From contig JAECUM010001132.1 in assembly GCA_016617855.1 (NCBI GenBank), forward strand, positions 1-64,000: a DNA stretch of 64,000 nucleotides, given 5' to 3'. Positions 13,301-22,017 of the stretch are shown here, piece by piece (positions within the stretch are counted from its first letter, which is position 1; the number at the start of each line of letters is the position of its first letter). Origin of the DNA: Megalonaias nervosa. Its lineage: Eukaryota; Mollusca; Bivalvia; Unionida; Unionidae. The notes beneath the pieces are model-generated. The model was not told the origin of the DNA and did not search any database. It worked only from the letters and a program-made list of their open reading frames with translations. A program made the translations under genes and the position numbers.

Positions 13301-16300
13301 GAAAAATATTTAGGTGTTTTTGTTTAGAAGTTATTCAGCTTCAGATTTGAAAAATATTAGGTTCCCTATTATGTCATAACCCTTGGTAACTTGTGCTTTT
13401 ACTATTGCTTCAAATCCATAAAGCCTGACTACCCCACCAAATATTCCCAAGTTAAGGATTTACCACAACACCAAATATTCCCATAGGTAAAAACTGATTA
13501 CCCCACCAAATATTCCCATAGCTGAAGACTGATTACCCCACCAAATATTCCCATAGCTGAAGACTGATTACCCCACCAAATATTCCCATAGCTGAAGACT
13601 GACTACCCAATATTGTTACTGCTGCTTCTCCTGAATTGATACCAGTGTCATACCAACATGGAGCATTCTCAAAAAGACATTTTATGATCTTTGGTTAGTA
13701 ATAAGTGAAATACTGCTATTCAGACATCCAGTATGGCAGCCAAAACATTCCTCAAAATTTTTCATATCATTCCTTTTCCTAGATGGCTGGTCAAATCTTA
13801 ATTATGCTTTAAACAAAAGGCCATTTTAACCTTAACTCTGTGAAACTGGTGCCAGTCTGATACCCAATATTGCCACCATGGCAGCCATCTTGAATGTCTA
13901 TTGTTACTCCTTCAAGATGGAAAGTTATATCAACTTGGTGTATCTGAAAGATGACTTTTTATGATGTCTTGTTGATCCTGAATGACAATGGTGCTCATCT
14001 GACATCCACTACAGCAACTAATTTAAAAAGTTTATTATCATAAAAGAATTTTGGAGTTTGTTTTAACACTTGGCAGTTAAAGGGAAGAAATGGTCTTATC
14101 ATCATTTCCTTGAAATTCTTTTTGTCCAGTAGAGCATCAGTCCCTTCAAGGGAATCTTGCTGTTATTTGGTCAGAAATGATGTTTTCGTCAGTACCTGAA
14201 TTCATGGATTTGTGATGGGGTAGTTTTTGTTGGGCCTGGAAATTCATGGTTCATTGCAAAAATGAAATACATGAGATATAATGAATCCACATTATCGTTG
14301 TGCATACATGTATTTATTCTTGAAATAAAAATCATGAGATTGGTTAATTTAAGGTTCTATATATTACCATTTGCAGAAGAACTTAAAATCTTCCTCAGAC
14401 TTTTACTTCTATACAAAGATCTGATATGTTCATTATGACTTGTATTTTGTTCTAATTTAATTCTCATATTATGTATAGATCTGCAAAGTTTTTTTGTGAC
14501 AATTCCATGCATAATTTACATTTCAGCTGAAAATCTCTGTGTGCAGAGATATGACAAGGGCTCCTATGCCCTGACCATTATGGATTTGGGTTCTGCCATG
14601 AAAGCAGATCAGCAAATGGACTTTGTGGGCTGGACATCAGAGTACATGGCCCCTGAGTCATGCCGATGTTACTTACAGCATGCATTAAGTAATGGAATGT
14701 TTAGTAACATGAATACCCAGATCACAGGAAAAGTTGACATCTTTGCATTAGGATTAACAGTACTTTTCCTTCATCAGAAGAAACATGTACTCCTGAATTT
14801 GGTGACTGAGGGTCGGAACTCCTATAATGGCTTTCCCATGGAGAGGAAAAAATTACTGCAGCTTCATCTGCTGTTCTATGTAAGTATTGTTAATTATTTT
14901 CTGTTGGTTAGTCACTATTTTCATACTTTTATTTCTGCTTTATAATTGTCAAGCCATATTTAGATTAAGGGATGAAGCTTGTTATATATTTTACCTTTTT
15001 ATTAGAAGGTTTACAAACTATGTTGGGGGAAGGTCTATTGTCAAGATCAAAGTCACAGCTCAGTATTTTAACTTTTCCTCATGGTTTCCATTCCACTAAA
15101 GCAGTGGTACTTTTATTCATCAGTGATGGCCAACCATACTGTAGATCATATTTTCATGGTGATGACCTAATGTTTAAGGTTTCATTACTCCTTCCATTCA
15201 GGTTCATTTTCTGTTACAATTTCCATTCAGGTCCATTTTCCATCACTCTTTCCATTCAAGTTCATGACTTCACATTTCTTTGAAATTATGGATTAAAGTT
15301 TGTGTATATCATCTTCAGAAGGTGTATTATGTATTGGTCTATAGGGTCATGATCACATGTCATTATTTTAAGTTTCTCATCAAACATTCCTCAAACACTT
15401 TTGCATTGAGTTGATTTTTTAAAAACAGCTTTTGTATTCTTCTCTGATGTACATAAGTGGCCATCTTTTTGCATCTTGTTTATTTTTTTATAATTAATTT
15501 TTGTGTTCTTCTTTGAAATATATTTGTGGCCATTACAGTTGCATTTGCATTGAGTTTATTTCTTTTAAATAACTTTTGTACCCCTCTTTGATGTATATGA
15601 TTGGACAATATAAGTTTATTTCTTTTAAATAACTGTTGTATTATCCTTTGCTGTACATGAGTGGTCATTATTTGCATTGAGTTCATTTTTGTATTTGTTT
15701 GTGTTTAAATGCAACTGATGCAGTCATTCATGAGACATTTTATTGTAAATTTCCTTTATTCCTACAGTTAGCCACAGAAAAGGACCCTGTATCGCACCTC
15801 ATTTCAGATAAGTGTTGCATATATATGAGAGATCTCGTGTCTAAAATGCTCTCTGGACCAGCTGAAGAGAGGCCCACATCGGAGGAAGCACTCAGATGCA
15901 TGAGATGTACGTAACAGGTTTTCTCGGCTACAAAATTCCATTGGCTGAAATAGTTGTATTATTTTTTAATCATTGGAAGTATGTTATGCACATAAATTCA
16001 ATAAATTATTTATATATCCCACCTATATTGAAATATGTATGTGCCTACCATGAGGCAGAGCATTATATGATGTCTGTATGTCCATCTGTTACCAGTTTGG
16101 TTTCCACAAAAAGAAGGAAGGAAAATGGCTTCCACACAATAACTCTAGTTCTTCACAATATACAGGTACCAAACATTATGGATAACATGTACTTGGGGAG
16201 TAAGGAAGAACCTTATTGATTTTAGGGTCAAAGGTCAGGGACAAAAATGGTTTCTGCATAGAATGAGTTATTTACATAGAAGACTATTAAACATGGGGCT

Positions 16301-16648
16301 GCATATGCTATATTCACAGTACTCTTTTACATCTTTCTAATATTGCATATGGAAAATTTCAGACAAAACTTGTGAAATAAGGTTTTAATGAAAGCATTGA
16401 ATTATAAAAATTCTTAATGCAGAACATAGTAAATAGGTGTTATTTATGGATACATGTATAAGTAAATTAATTTATAATAATTCAATAGTAATAATACCAA
16501 ATAATTTAAGTTAGAATTAAACCACTATCACTGAGAAATGTTATTATCTGTATGTGTAAGTTTAAGTTCCTTCAGAATGAAAGTTGATCCTATTTCAGTG
16601 ACAGAGAAGGAGGTGGACCAGATAATAAGCCAACCTTCAGCTTCCTAA
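1945..16648 (+). CDS. MAP3K8/MAP3K14-like serine/threonine protein kinase (spliced, 5' end outside or unseen)
   Basis: Six exons (1945-2079, 6182-6323, 9705-9845, 14527-14879, 15768-15906, 16599-16648) join with matching phases (0,1,1,0,1) and GT-AG borders into 960 nt, or 319 residues plus stop. The kinase landmarks in order are: glycine loop HGTFGKV (residues 23-29), beta-3 Lys in FIRKT (44), alpha-C Glu in KFRPTEV (55), catalytic loop HLDIKPEN (135-142), metal-binding DLG in place of DFG (159-161), MAPES for the APE motif (180-184), the helix-F Asp in KVDIFALG (210), and a C-lobe ERPTSEEAL block. All catalytic residues are present, so activity is plausible. The hinge and alpha-C wording resemble the Tpl2/NIK group that feeds MAPK and NF-kB signalling; that family placement is inference. 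The N-terminal exons were not found. The introns are packed with minisatellites and transposons. A single TAA ends the frame early compared with a conserved downstream tail (see the 16649-17251 entry). Confidence 0.8.
2052..2215. repeat. 69-bp tandem duplication spanning an exon end and its splice donor
   Basis: TTCAGGCCATGAGTTCATCA occurs at 2052 and again at 2121, each followed by GGAAAA and a GTATGT donor-like site. A third decayed unit follows. The first copy is used in the exon A model. The second carries ATA in place of ACG before its GTATGT. Confidence 0.85.
2590..3590. repeat. Interspersed repeat built of diverged units of about 155 bp (locus 1)
   Basis: After a head resembling TTTGTTGTCCATTGTCATCC come successive paragraphs with the same order of phrases: 'ttggtcctaaatgaaaa', 'gccaatctgacatccaat', 'atggccacc', 'atcttgaaaatcttgtta', 'gaatggatggtcatatcaac' and 'ttttcaccaaaagactt'. 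The same paragraphs recur at 12.8-14.0, 44.7-46.6 and 54.9-56.1 kb. I cannot assign the family to a known class from sequence alone. Confidence 0.7.
3590..3893. repeat. 20-bp minisatellite, about 14 copies
   Basis: TTATGATATCTATTTGGTCC repeats head to tail with small variants (TTGTG, TGTTT). The unit corresponds to one phrase of the flanking 155-bp-unit repeat, so it looks like local slippage amplification of that element. Confidence 0.85.
3977..5765. repeat. 43-bp minisatellite, about 41 copies, with 430-bp higher-order repeat
   Basis: The unit runs from AGGATTAAATGAGCATGG through TTGGGACTTTGTGTTAACTTGGTAT, 43 bp. Variant positions (GAGCAGGG, CTTCATATAG, GGTTCGG, GACTATGTAT) recur exactly 430 bp, ten units, apart: 4131 and 4561, 4321 and 4751, 4441 and 4871. 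The array sits in the intron between kinase exons A and B. Confidence 0.93.
5766..6021. other. Intron sequence
   Basis: Non-repetitive intron sequence between the minisatellite and the duplicated acceptor cluster. No further feature was recognised. Confidence 0.4.
6022..6235. repeat. Four tandem copies of an exon start with its splice acceptor
   Basis: Each copy has AG then ATTGC followed by GACAAATTTAGA or a close variant. The copies begin at 6022, 6073, 6125 and 6182, spaced 51, 52 and 57 bp. The last is the start of exon B. The 6125 copy is open and exactly 19 codons upstream in frame, whereas copies 1 and 2 hit stops. Confidence 0.88.
6182..6323 (+). CDS. Kinase exon B: alpha-C helix to hinge
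   Basis: 142-nt exon between acceptor TGTCTTCAG and donor GTGAGT, entering in phase 0 and leaving in phase 1. It encodes KFRPTEV (alpha-C), KHANIMKICGV (beta-4) and EILMENAG (beta-5 and hinge). An alternative in-frame acceptor at 6123-6124 would add 19 residues. Confidence 0.8.
6528..6950 (-). repeat. Partial solo-LTR-like repeat (LTR family 1)
   Basis: Matches the reverse complement of the right arm at 12380-12799 and the repeats at 41385, 52729 and 56144: a run near the end reading CTTAAACTAAGTAACAG on this strand, then CAAATAATTTATTT-like sequence and TTACAGTAT. It lies within a kinase intron. Confidence 0.65.
7274..7380. repeat. (TACA)n microsatellite
   Basis: About 26 tetranucleotide units with one interruption, CGTACG. 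It creates periodic chance frames on the minus strand that are not genes. Confidence 0.95.
7655..7770. repeat. 28-bp minisatellite, about 4 copies
   Basis: The unit ACCCCATGGCACCATATCAA plus ACTGCAGC is repeated with few changes in a kinase intron. Confidence 0.85.
8088..8345. repeat. 43-bp minisatellite, about 6 copies
   Basis: The unit begins CACTGGAGACTGGCATACCT and continues GATATAGAACCAATTACAGATAT in six consecutive copies. It is unrelated to the 43-bp array at 4-5.8 kb. Confidence 0.88.
8837..9610. repeat. 107-bp tandem repeat, about 7 copies
   Basis: Each unit starts with AATGAGCTCCTTTACCACAC and contains GAAGGACAGCTGTGTAGTTG and AGAGAGAGATCATTGTAG. Internal units are nearly identical and the edge units are more diverged. 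The array ends about 95 bp before kinase exon C. Confidence 0.92.
9705..9845 (+). CDS. Kinase exon C: alpha-D/E helices to catalytic HLDIK
   Basis: 141-nt exon between CTTCCAG and GTAAGC, phase 1 on both sides. It encodes ISLAEFVKNL, an alpha-E helix with QALEGLAALHKE, and IIHLDIK. The catalytic Asp codon lies here, while the P-E-N of the same loop is supplied by exon D. Confidence 0.85.
9846..10417. other. Intron sequence with a short direct repeat
   Basis: AT-rich intron. A phrase containing CATGAAATAAAGTATCAGCA occurs twice near 10176 and 10216. Nothing else was recognised. Confidence 0.45.
10418..10650. repeat. Irregular tandem repeat with TTTGTATCATAATGTCTTGT phrase
   Basis: Four to five imperfect units of roughly 50-70 bp, each with TTTGTATCATA and ATTATCATACACATTCTCC-like text. 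The resulting minus-strand frame is repetitive and is not considered coding. Confidence 0.7.
10805..11135. repeat. 41-bp minisatellite, about 8 copies
   Basis: The unit TCTTCATCCCATTATATGCA followed by GTGATTGGAAGGGCCAGTAAC repeats with moderate divergence in the intron before kinase exon D. Confidence 0.85.
11505..12799. repeat. Head-to-head inverted pair of solo-LTR-like repeats (LTR family 1)
   Basis: The left arm (about 11505-12060, minus) and right arm (about 12380-12799, plus) are inverted copies. They share GTAACAGAAA with TTTTGTAAAATTCAACAA-like text inside and CTGTTATGAC / GTCATAACA at the outer edges. About 300 bp separate the arms. It could be two LTR insertions or one rearranged element. 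The outer edges resemble LTR termini of the TG...CA kind. Confidence 0.72.
11738..11884 (+). mobile_element. SINE family B, body and tail only
   Basis: Shares the body phrases GTATGTGAGAAAGCTTGCCA, GGGTTGGTGGTTCTTTCC and TGGCGTAAACCCAACAGCAA with copies at 42.5, 47.4 and 54.6 kb. The tRNA-like head is absent. It is inserted in the left arm of the inverted LTR pair. Confidence 0.75.
13428..13605. repeat. 35-bp minisatellite, about 5 copies (short allele of a duplicated locus)
   Basis: The unit ACCCCACCAAATATTCCCAT plus AGCTGAAGACTGATT. The paralogous locus at 45406-45880 has about 13 units of the same repeat. Confidence 0.85.
14031..14526. other. Intron sequence before kinase exon D
   Basis: Unique intron sequence, clearly paralogous to 46640-47047 (shared phrases such as CAGTCCCTTCAAGGGAATCT and GTGCATACATGTATTTATTC). 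No additional features. Confidence 0.6.
14527..14879 (+). CDS. Kinase exon D: PEN, DLG, activation segment, helix F
   Basis: 353-nt exon after ATTTCAG, ending before GTAAGT. It enters in phase 1 and leaves in phase 0. It completes HLDIKPEN, then encodes TIMDLGSAMK (DLG instead of DFG), SEYMAPES and KVDIFALGLTVLFL. The APE-to-helix-F segment carries an unusual Cys/Asn-rich stretch (about residues 185-207). The paralogous exon at 47048 is frameshifted. Confidence 0.85.
15176..15265. repeat. 29-bp minisatellite, about 3 copies (short allele)
   Basis: Units with TTCCATTCAGGTTCATTTTC. The paralogous array at 47813-48288 and 51141-51340 has more than 20 units, split by a DIRS-type element. Confidence 0.75.
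15400..15690. repeat. Irregular tandem repeat, about 4 copies of roughly 65 bp
   Basis: Each unit has TTTTTAAATAACTTTTGTA-like text, CTTTGATGTACATGAGTGG and GCCATTATTTGCAT-like text in the same order, with appreciable divergence. Confidence 0.65.
15768..15906 (+). CDS. Kinase exon E: C-lobe end
   Basis: 139-nt exon after CCTACAG. It ends in phase 1 at GTACGT (15907) in this model, with a second possible donor, GTAACA, at 15911. It encodes DLVSKMLSGPAEERPTSEEA, the final kinase subdomain with the conserved Arg. An equally long, open copy with splice sites exists at 51504-51642. Confidence 0.85.
15907..16598. other. Intron between kinase exons E and F
   Basis: AT-rich intron homologous over most of its length to 51643-52237 (for example GACTATTAAACATGGGGCTG in both). 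No other element seen. Confidence 0.65.
16599..16648 (+). CDS. Kinase exon F as far as the in-frame TAA
   Basis: After acceptor CTATTTCAG the phase-1 frame reads LTEKEVDQIISQPSAS and meets TAA at 16646-16648. The paralogous exon at 52238 has AAA at the same codon. The frame then stays open to 17251. Confidence 0.65.
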
Positions 16649-17251
16649 CCACACTGCTTAGCCTTCAGGACAAGGAACACCTGCAGCAGGCACAGCCCCA
16701 TTGATCCACAAAGTTATCAGTTTACAATAGATCAAGGTCAGCTTGTAATGCAGCCTAGTTGTAGCTCGTCTGTATACACCCCCAAGATGGTCAAGGTGCC
16801 AGTGAGGCAGCTATATTTGCCAATATCAATCACTAGTGAAACAGGTCCAATCAAGGACCACATGGTGAAGCAGAAACTGCGGGAAAAATTGAAGCCGTAC
16901 TTGAAAGGGAAAATCTTGGTTCAGAAGGAAATTGAGGTGAAAATGGAAACCAGCAATCCAACACCAATGAATGACAGGAATCTGTGTTGGAGTTCCATGC
17001 AATCACCAGCATCAGTTGCCATGACAACCAAGCAGATGATTGCTATGGATACTTGTGTCGAGGAGAATGGTGTGATGGAGACAGGGTATAACATTACACA
17101 ACATCAATTTCTGGAAGAGCTGGGAGTTACTCTCATCCCTCAGCTTCAAGACACAAAACCTATACAGCCACCCTCCCACAATGACCAAGAAAGTAATGTG
17201 GTGGTACTGTGTGGGAACATTCCAGATTTTGAAGCTATTGTCAGTATCTGA
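16649..17251 (+). CDS. Conserved open tail downstream of the kinase TAA (200 codons)
   Basis: The kinase frame continues from CCA at 16649 to TGA at 17249-17251 with no further stop. The first internal ATG of note is at 16748. The product is Gln/Ser/Pro-rich with KVPVRQLYLP, a basic KLREKLKPYLKGK block and an acidic/hydrophobic end (VVVLCGNIPDFEAI); I recognise no domain. Over the last 49 codons, a hand comparison with the second copy (53633-53778) gives about 26 differences, about 15 of them at third positions, which suggests past or present protein constraint. It could be reached by readthrough, by splicing from the alternative donor at 15911 to an AG at 16667-16668 (phases agree), by independent initiation at 16748, or the TAA may be a recent mutation or sequence error. 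Confidence 0.55.
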   Translation, partial: PHCLAFRTRNTCSRHSPIDPQSYQFTIDQGQLVMQPSCSSSVYTPKMVKVPVRQLYLPISITSETGPIKDHMVKQKLREKLKPYLKGKILVQKEIEVKMETSNPTPMNDRNLCWSSMQSPASVAMTTKQMIAMDTCVEENGVMETGYNITQHQFLEELGVTLIPQLQDTKPIQPPSHNDQESNVVVLCGNIPDFEAIVSI

Positions 17252-17524
17252 CTTGTTATGTAGAAGTAAAGAATGGGTAAGGATTTCGCAATAATATATG
17301 TGTTTTAGATAATAATTAGATTTAACAAGGTAAATTAATATATATATATATATTCAAGTAGAAGTTTGAAAAGAGAGTACTTGCATTAAAATCAGTTGAT
17401 ATCATTCAACAATATTATTACTTCAACAATGCTGCAAATTCACTTATCATCATTATTGTATTGTCATAAAATACTGGAAACTTTTCAAATGGACACATGT
17501 TCCTTTGAATTATGTCCTTCTCAA
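17252..17524. other. Probable 3' UTR or flank of the kinase gene
   Basis: AT-rich with a short (TA)n at 17340-17352. The homologue lies at 53779-53940. I could not place a confident poly(A) site. Confidence 0.4.
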
Positions 17525-17760
17525 AATGGCAAGTAATGGTGTCAGTACACAAAGGCCTTCACAAGACATCTGGCAAGGAATGATTTCAATACACTGAGAC
17601 CTTCACAAGTCATCTGTCAAGCAATGATGTCAGTACACTGAGACCTTCACAAGTCATCTGTCAAGCAATGATGTCAGTACACTGAGGCCTTCACAAGACA
17701 TCTGGCAAGCAATGATGTCAGTACATCAAGGCCTTCACAAAGAGTCTGACAAGCTTATTC
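17525..17760. repeat. 44-bp minisatellite, about 5 copies
   Basis: The unit GCAATGATGTCAGTACACTG followed by AGACCTTCACAAGTCATCTGTCAA is repeated; about two units remain at 53944-54025 in the paralogous copy. Confidence 0.87.
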
Positions 17761-18169
17761 ATCCTCTAACATCTGGCCTGTAGCAAAGTGTATATTATGA
17801 TTTATTAAAGGACACCATTATTTGCTATACAATTTTAAGGAGATATAATTGTACTTTGTACAATTCAGCTAAGTCATTTGAGACTCCACATATGATAAAA
17901 AAGATGAAATATTCAGGAAAACATTTTGATCTCATCAACCCACAATTTCATTGGGATGATAAGCTATTTCATGACCATCATTCTCAAATAGATCCTACAA
18001 AATGGACAAATTTCTTCTTGTAATTAAGACTCCTTCGTTATTCTCAAGTTATTTAACAGGTAACTATACACAGGATATAATCACTCTATGTGGATTCAGT
18101 CTTGGGTTAGGGTTATGGTTTTCTTATTGTACGTAAAACTCTCATTTCTTTTAGGTGATTGTGTGTGTG
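17761..18169. other. Intergenic sequence, ancient local duplicate
   Basis: 18060-18160 resembles 19620-19710 (GGATATAATCACTCTATGTGG against GGATATCATCACTATATGTGG), so a local duplication predates the L2-like insertion between them. No gene seen. Confidence 0.5.
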
Positions 18170-18187
18170 TGTATGTGGGTGAGTGTG

Positions 18188-19247
18188 TGTGTTTGTATGC
18201 TGATGACACCCAAATATACAAATCTAGCCATCCAGCTGAAGTTGAAGCTACCATCCAAGGCGTAGAGAGGTGCATTTCCGATGTGAAATCATGGATGACA
18301 TGCAACAAGCTGCAGATGAATGATGATAAAACTGAAGCCATCCTGATTACAACACAAAGACTTTCTCTTTCACATCTTTACCTCAGACAATAAATATCAG
18401 CAACACCAACATTAAATTCACGCAGTCAGTACGAAACCTCGGTGTCACTCTTGACAGTACTCTCTCATTGCATCAACATGTCATGAACATATGCAAGGCT
18501 GCATATCTTGAACTGAGATGAATCAGCTCCATTCGCAAGTATCTTTCAGTTGATGCCACTAAAACACTTGTGTATTCCTTAGTACCTTCAAGACTGGACT
18601 ATTGTAACTCAATTCTGTCTGGTTCATCTCAATATCTACTTCAGAAACTTCAAAAAGTTCAAAATACAGCTGCTCAGATCATCCTTAGAGTACCACGATC
18701 AGAGCACACCTCTCCCCTGCTCTGTACCCTACACTGGCTATCCATACGATCCAGAATTAAACACAAAATTTGTTCTCTGTGTTACGTTTCACTGACGGGC
18801 TCCAGTCCAACATACCTATCAGACCTAACCCATGTGTACACACCTGCAAGATGCTTATGCTCCTCTTCTGACACTCGTATTCTCATTATTCCCACTATGA
18901 AGATCAAATCATATGGACAACGCTCTTTTACATACCAGGGCCCAGCAACGTGGAACGAATTGCCTACTGCACTTAGACACAAAGACACAGTGATCTCATT
19001 CAAGAGCGCTCTTAAAACTCACCTATTTCAACTGCAAGAACAGACTTAAAAACCTAATAATGTATCCTTGCCTTAAATATTTACAGCATATTTTCTGTTT
19101 CTACTTTCGTGGTGTTTGTTTTTATTTTTGTAATCATATCATTATATATGTTGTTTTTTTTTAAGTGTTGTCAAATGTTGTAAAGCGCTTAGAGCTTCTA
19201 AAGATTAGGCGCTATACAAAGTCCTCATTATTATTATTATTATTATT
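18188..19247 (+). mobile_element. 5'-truncated L2/CR1-like non-LTR retrotransposon
   Basis: The insertion begins inside the reverse transcriptase at motif C (LYADDTQIY, about 18193), continues with SWMTCNKLQMNDDKTEAI, frameshifts near 18380, and resumes with the C-terminal region (SRLDYCNSILSG, LHWLSIRSRIKHK, GPATWNELPTALR, 18570-19049). The 3' end has TGTAAAGCGCTTAGAGC, GCGCTATACAAAGTC and a short (ATT)n tail, typical of L2-type ends. The 18-bp direct repeats TGTATGTGGGTGAGTGTG at 18170-18187 and 19248-19265 are its target-site duplication in a GT-rich tract. Dead copy. Confidence 0.9.
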
Positions 19248-19260
19248 TGTATGTGGGTGA

Positions 19261-19301
<41 letters not shown>
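19261..19301. repeat. (GT)n microsatellite
   Basis: About 20 GT units continuing the target tract of the L2-like insertion. Confidence 0.95.
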
Positions 19302-19302
<1 letters not shown>

Positions 19303-19322
19303 TTTGGATTCTTAATGTAGCA

Positions 19323-19612
19323 TAAAAAAAAATTCAGTCATATCACTACAATGTCTGCAGTGTGGCAGTTTATAGTGATGTCTAGCACTGGGGCATCATG
19401 CCACAGACAAGTAAGCATGATCTCCCACCCAGTCACATTATCCTGACATCAGGCTGACCAGTCCTAAAACTAACTTCTTAATGCTGAGCACCTAGCGAGG
19501 CAGCTGTTAGTACCATTTTTATAAGTCTTTGGTATGACTTGGCTGGGGTTTGAACCTGAGACCTCCCACATCTGAGGCAGACGCTCTAACCACTAGGCCA
19601 CTGGAGCGGACA
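19323..19612 (-). mobile_element. SINE family A (tRNA-derived)
   Basis: On the minus strand the head reads like a tRNA gene: box A TGGCCTAGTGGTTAGAGCG and box B GGTTCAAACCC, followed by a body (CAAGTCATACCAAAGAC, TCTGTGGCATGATGCCCCAG, CACACTGCAGACAT) and an A-rich tail. A second copy with the same body lies at 62537-62795 on the plus strand. RNA polymerase III-transcribed, LINE-mobilised origin is inferred from this architecture. Confidence 0.85.
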
Positions 19613-19639
19613 TCTTAGGTGACTGTACAGGTATACATA

Positions 19640-20261
19640 GACAGGATATCATCACTATATGTGGACTCTGTCGAGGGTTAGGTTAGGCTCTTATTGTAAA
19701 TAAAACTGACTTGTTACTCTAGAGATAAGGTTTATGTATTATTTCTTTATATATCTTAACATGTTGGTACAAACAGTTCAGAATTCCTAATCATGATGTT
19801 AAATAGGACTTGATTGTTAAAAAATAATGGAAATTTGTTTGCTTTCGTTGTTTTTACTTTTTAATTGGGCATCAAAACTCAGAACAGTTTGGACCAGTAA
19901 TCCAGCTTCCCAGGGCTGAATCTTCAAACCATTTACATGTTTTGTGATATCGCTCTTTTATTGTTCAAATAGCATTTGTTGAATGTAAATTCTGTAATTG
20001 CTGTGTTGGATATAAATACTGTAATTACTTTGTTGAAACTTTTTTATGCCTTCACGGTGATGGCATTAGGGGGCATATTGCTTTGCTGCAAGTCTTAAGT
20101 CTCTGTATCCAAATCTCTGTTCCAAGACCATTTTAAATCTCACTGTCCATAAGTCTGTTTCAATACCAGTTTCAGTCCCTCTGCCTATTTGTCCATGTAT
20201 ATTCAGAGACTATTTAAAAGCAATAAAACAAAAATCATTTGACTTCGAGCCATGAGATTTT
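19640..20261. other. Intergenic sequence
   Basis: No gene or clear repeat apart from the short duplicate of 18060-18160 at its left edge. Confidence 0.4.
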
Positions 20262-20760
20262 ACCCACTTTATCATGGTCATGAGCTGATTTGATTATACT
20301 TGCAGGTCATTGTACACAGTGTATCATGGTTATGAGCTGATTTGATGATATGTACAGGTCATTGTACACAGTGTATCATGGTCATGAGCCGATGACTTGA
20401 TGATATGTACAGGTCATTGTACACAGTGTATCATGGTCATGAGCTGATGACTTGATGATATGTACAGGTCATTGTACAACATGGTCATGATCTGATCTGA
20501 TTATATTTACAGACCATTGCAAACACTTTATCATGGTCATGAACAGAGGACTTGATGATACTTACAGGCCATTGTACACACTTTATGATGGTTATGAACA
20601 GAGGACTTCATGATCCTTACAGGCCATTGTATTTGCTTTATGATGGTCATGAGCTGATTTGATTATACTTTCAGGCCATTGTTCACATTTTATCATGGTT
20701 ATGAGCAGATGACTTGATGATTCCTAAAGGCCATTGTACACACTTTTTCATGGTCTTGAG
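20262..20760. repeat. 55-bp minisatellite, about 9 copies
   Basis: Units contain TCATGGTCATGAGCTGATGA, CTTGATGATATGTACAGGTC and ATTGTACACAGTGTA, with more diverged units to the right. Related units are present at 54010-54440. Confidence 0.85.
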
Positions 20761-22015
20761 TTGATGATAATTACTGTAGTGTCATTATGTATGTTTTGGA
20801 TTTATTTTACTTTTCATGGTCACAGCCCCTATCCGCCGTGATTTTGGCTTATTTTAGCAATCAAGCCAGATACTATGTGCAACCCATGAATTACTAGCAT
20901 TAGTAATCAATGAAAGTGGAGTTGCCAGACAAACAGCCAGTCATTGGGGATATAGGCCATGACCTAGAAAAGTTAGAACAATCCAAAAACATGACACTGC
21001 TGTGATTAATAATCTGTATGGTAATATCTTCAGTCAGGCCTATATTATTTGTTGCAGCTATACTACAGACACAAGAGAAACTAGGTTATTGATTTTACTG
21101 CAGATTAGGATTACACTGGCAAAGCAAAATATTGTAGCAGAGGAAAATATACAACAGAATATATTTTATATTAAAGAATTGCTGCGGTGTATAAATATGA
21201 TGATGAAAACTTTACAGACTGACACTCATAATATGCTGAAGGAGGAGTTCTCTAAAAATGAGGTTAACCTGCCAGAAACTAGCACATAACAAATGTCACA
21301 AATTTGAATGTTATCATACTGATTTATCAAAGAGGCTCAAAATATGCTGTATTCGTTTTCAGACACATAAGCTGAACACTCTGATGAATTAATTAACTTA
21401 GGAATGATTTTAGAACAGCAGCAGAGTAAACTTGGTCAAGCACAAAAAGATTTTTAAAAAATTACTTGGTAATGTGCAAGAAAAAAATGAAGTCTCTGGC
21501 ATTAACTAAATTACCTAGTACATCTGATGTTTCTGAAGAGAGTTATACAAATGAATCTGATGATATGGCTGAATATTTTATCAGTAATGATGAAGATAAC
21601 CAAGAGCAAATCTATTTTTTTAAAATCTTAGTTGGTATTAATATAATAATGGAATCCAAGATCACCAATCTTCAGTCAGTAGCAGCCTTAACAAGGCACA
21701 ATCACTGGTGTGGGGGGGGGGTGTCAAAAATTTTGGAGTTTGTTTAAAACAGATTATTATTAAAGCAGATTATTTAAAGTAAATTTGACTTTGAAAACAA
21801 ACTTGTATTTTGTCTATGAATATTTCACAGAATTTCTTCAGTGATAAAGAACTTAGAATTTGTGGGTCCTTTGTACTTTCATTTTGAATTAACATAAAAT
21901 GGCATGATGGACTGAATAAAGTTTTCTATCCACCTAACCTCAATATCAGTGTACCATTTTTGATGCAGAGAAGGAGATGAAAGAGTGGTGATGGGTATCC
22001 TTACTCAGTTGTTAA
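20761..22015. other. Intergenic sequence with short unassigned frames
   Basis: Plus-strand frames at 21002-21289 and 21466-21747 are Asn/Glu/Ser-rich and could be decayed element ORFs, but I recognise no domain. A G-run lies near 21712-21721. Confidence 0.3.
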
Positions 22016-22017
22016 TA

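Larger units (their letters stand above)
11273..14030. repeat. 155-bp-unit interspersed repeat (locus 2), split by an inverted LTR pair
   Basis: The left part (11310-11500) has the family head (TTGTCTGTCATC, TTTGCACAAATC, CATGAAACT). The paragraphs resume at 12800 with 'attagtcctgaatgaaaataatg' and continue to about 14030. The interruption at 11505-12799 is the palindromic LTR structure. The right part is paralogous to 44.7-46.6 kb. Confidence 0.7.
14880..15767. other. Intron between kinase exons D and E
   Basis: Contains about three units of the 29-bp CCATTCAGGTCCATTTTC-type repeat (15176-15265) and an irregular repeat at 15400-15690. Homologous sequence lies at 47280-51503 in the second copy, where it is greatly expanded. 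Confidence 0.6.

Noticed and set aside
19500..19612. tRNA gene on the minus strand
   Set aside because: Boxes A and B are present, but the sequence continues into a body shared with 62537-62795 and ends in an A-rich tail, so it is a SINE.
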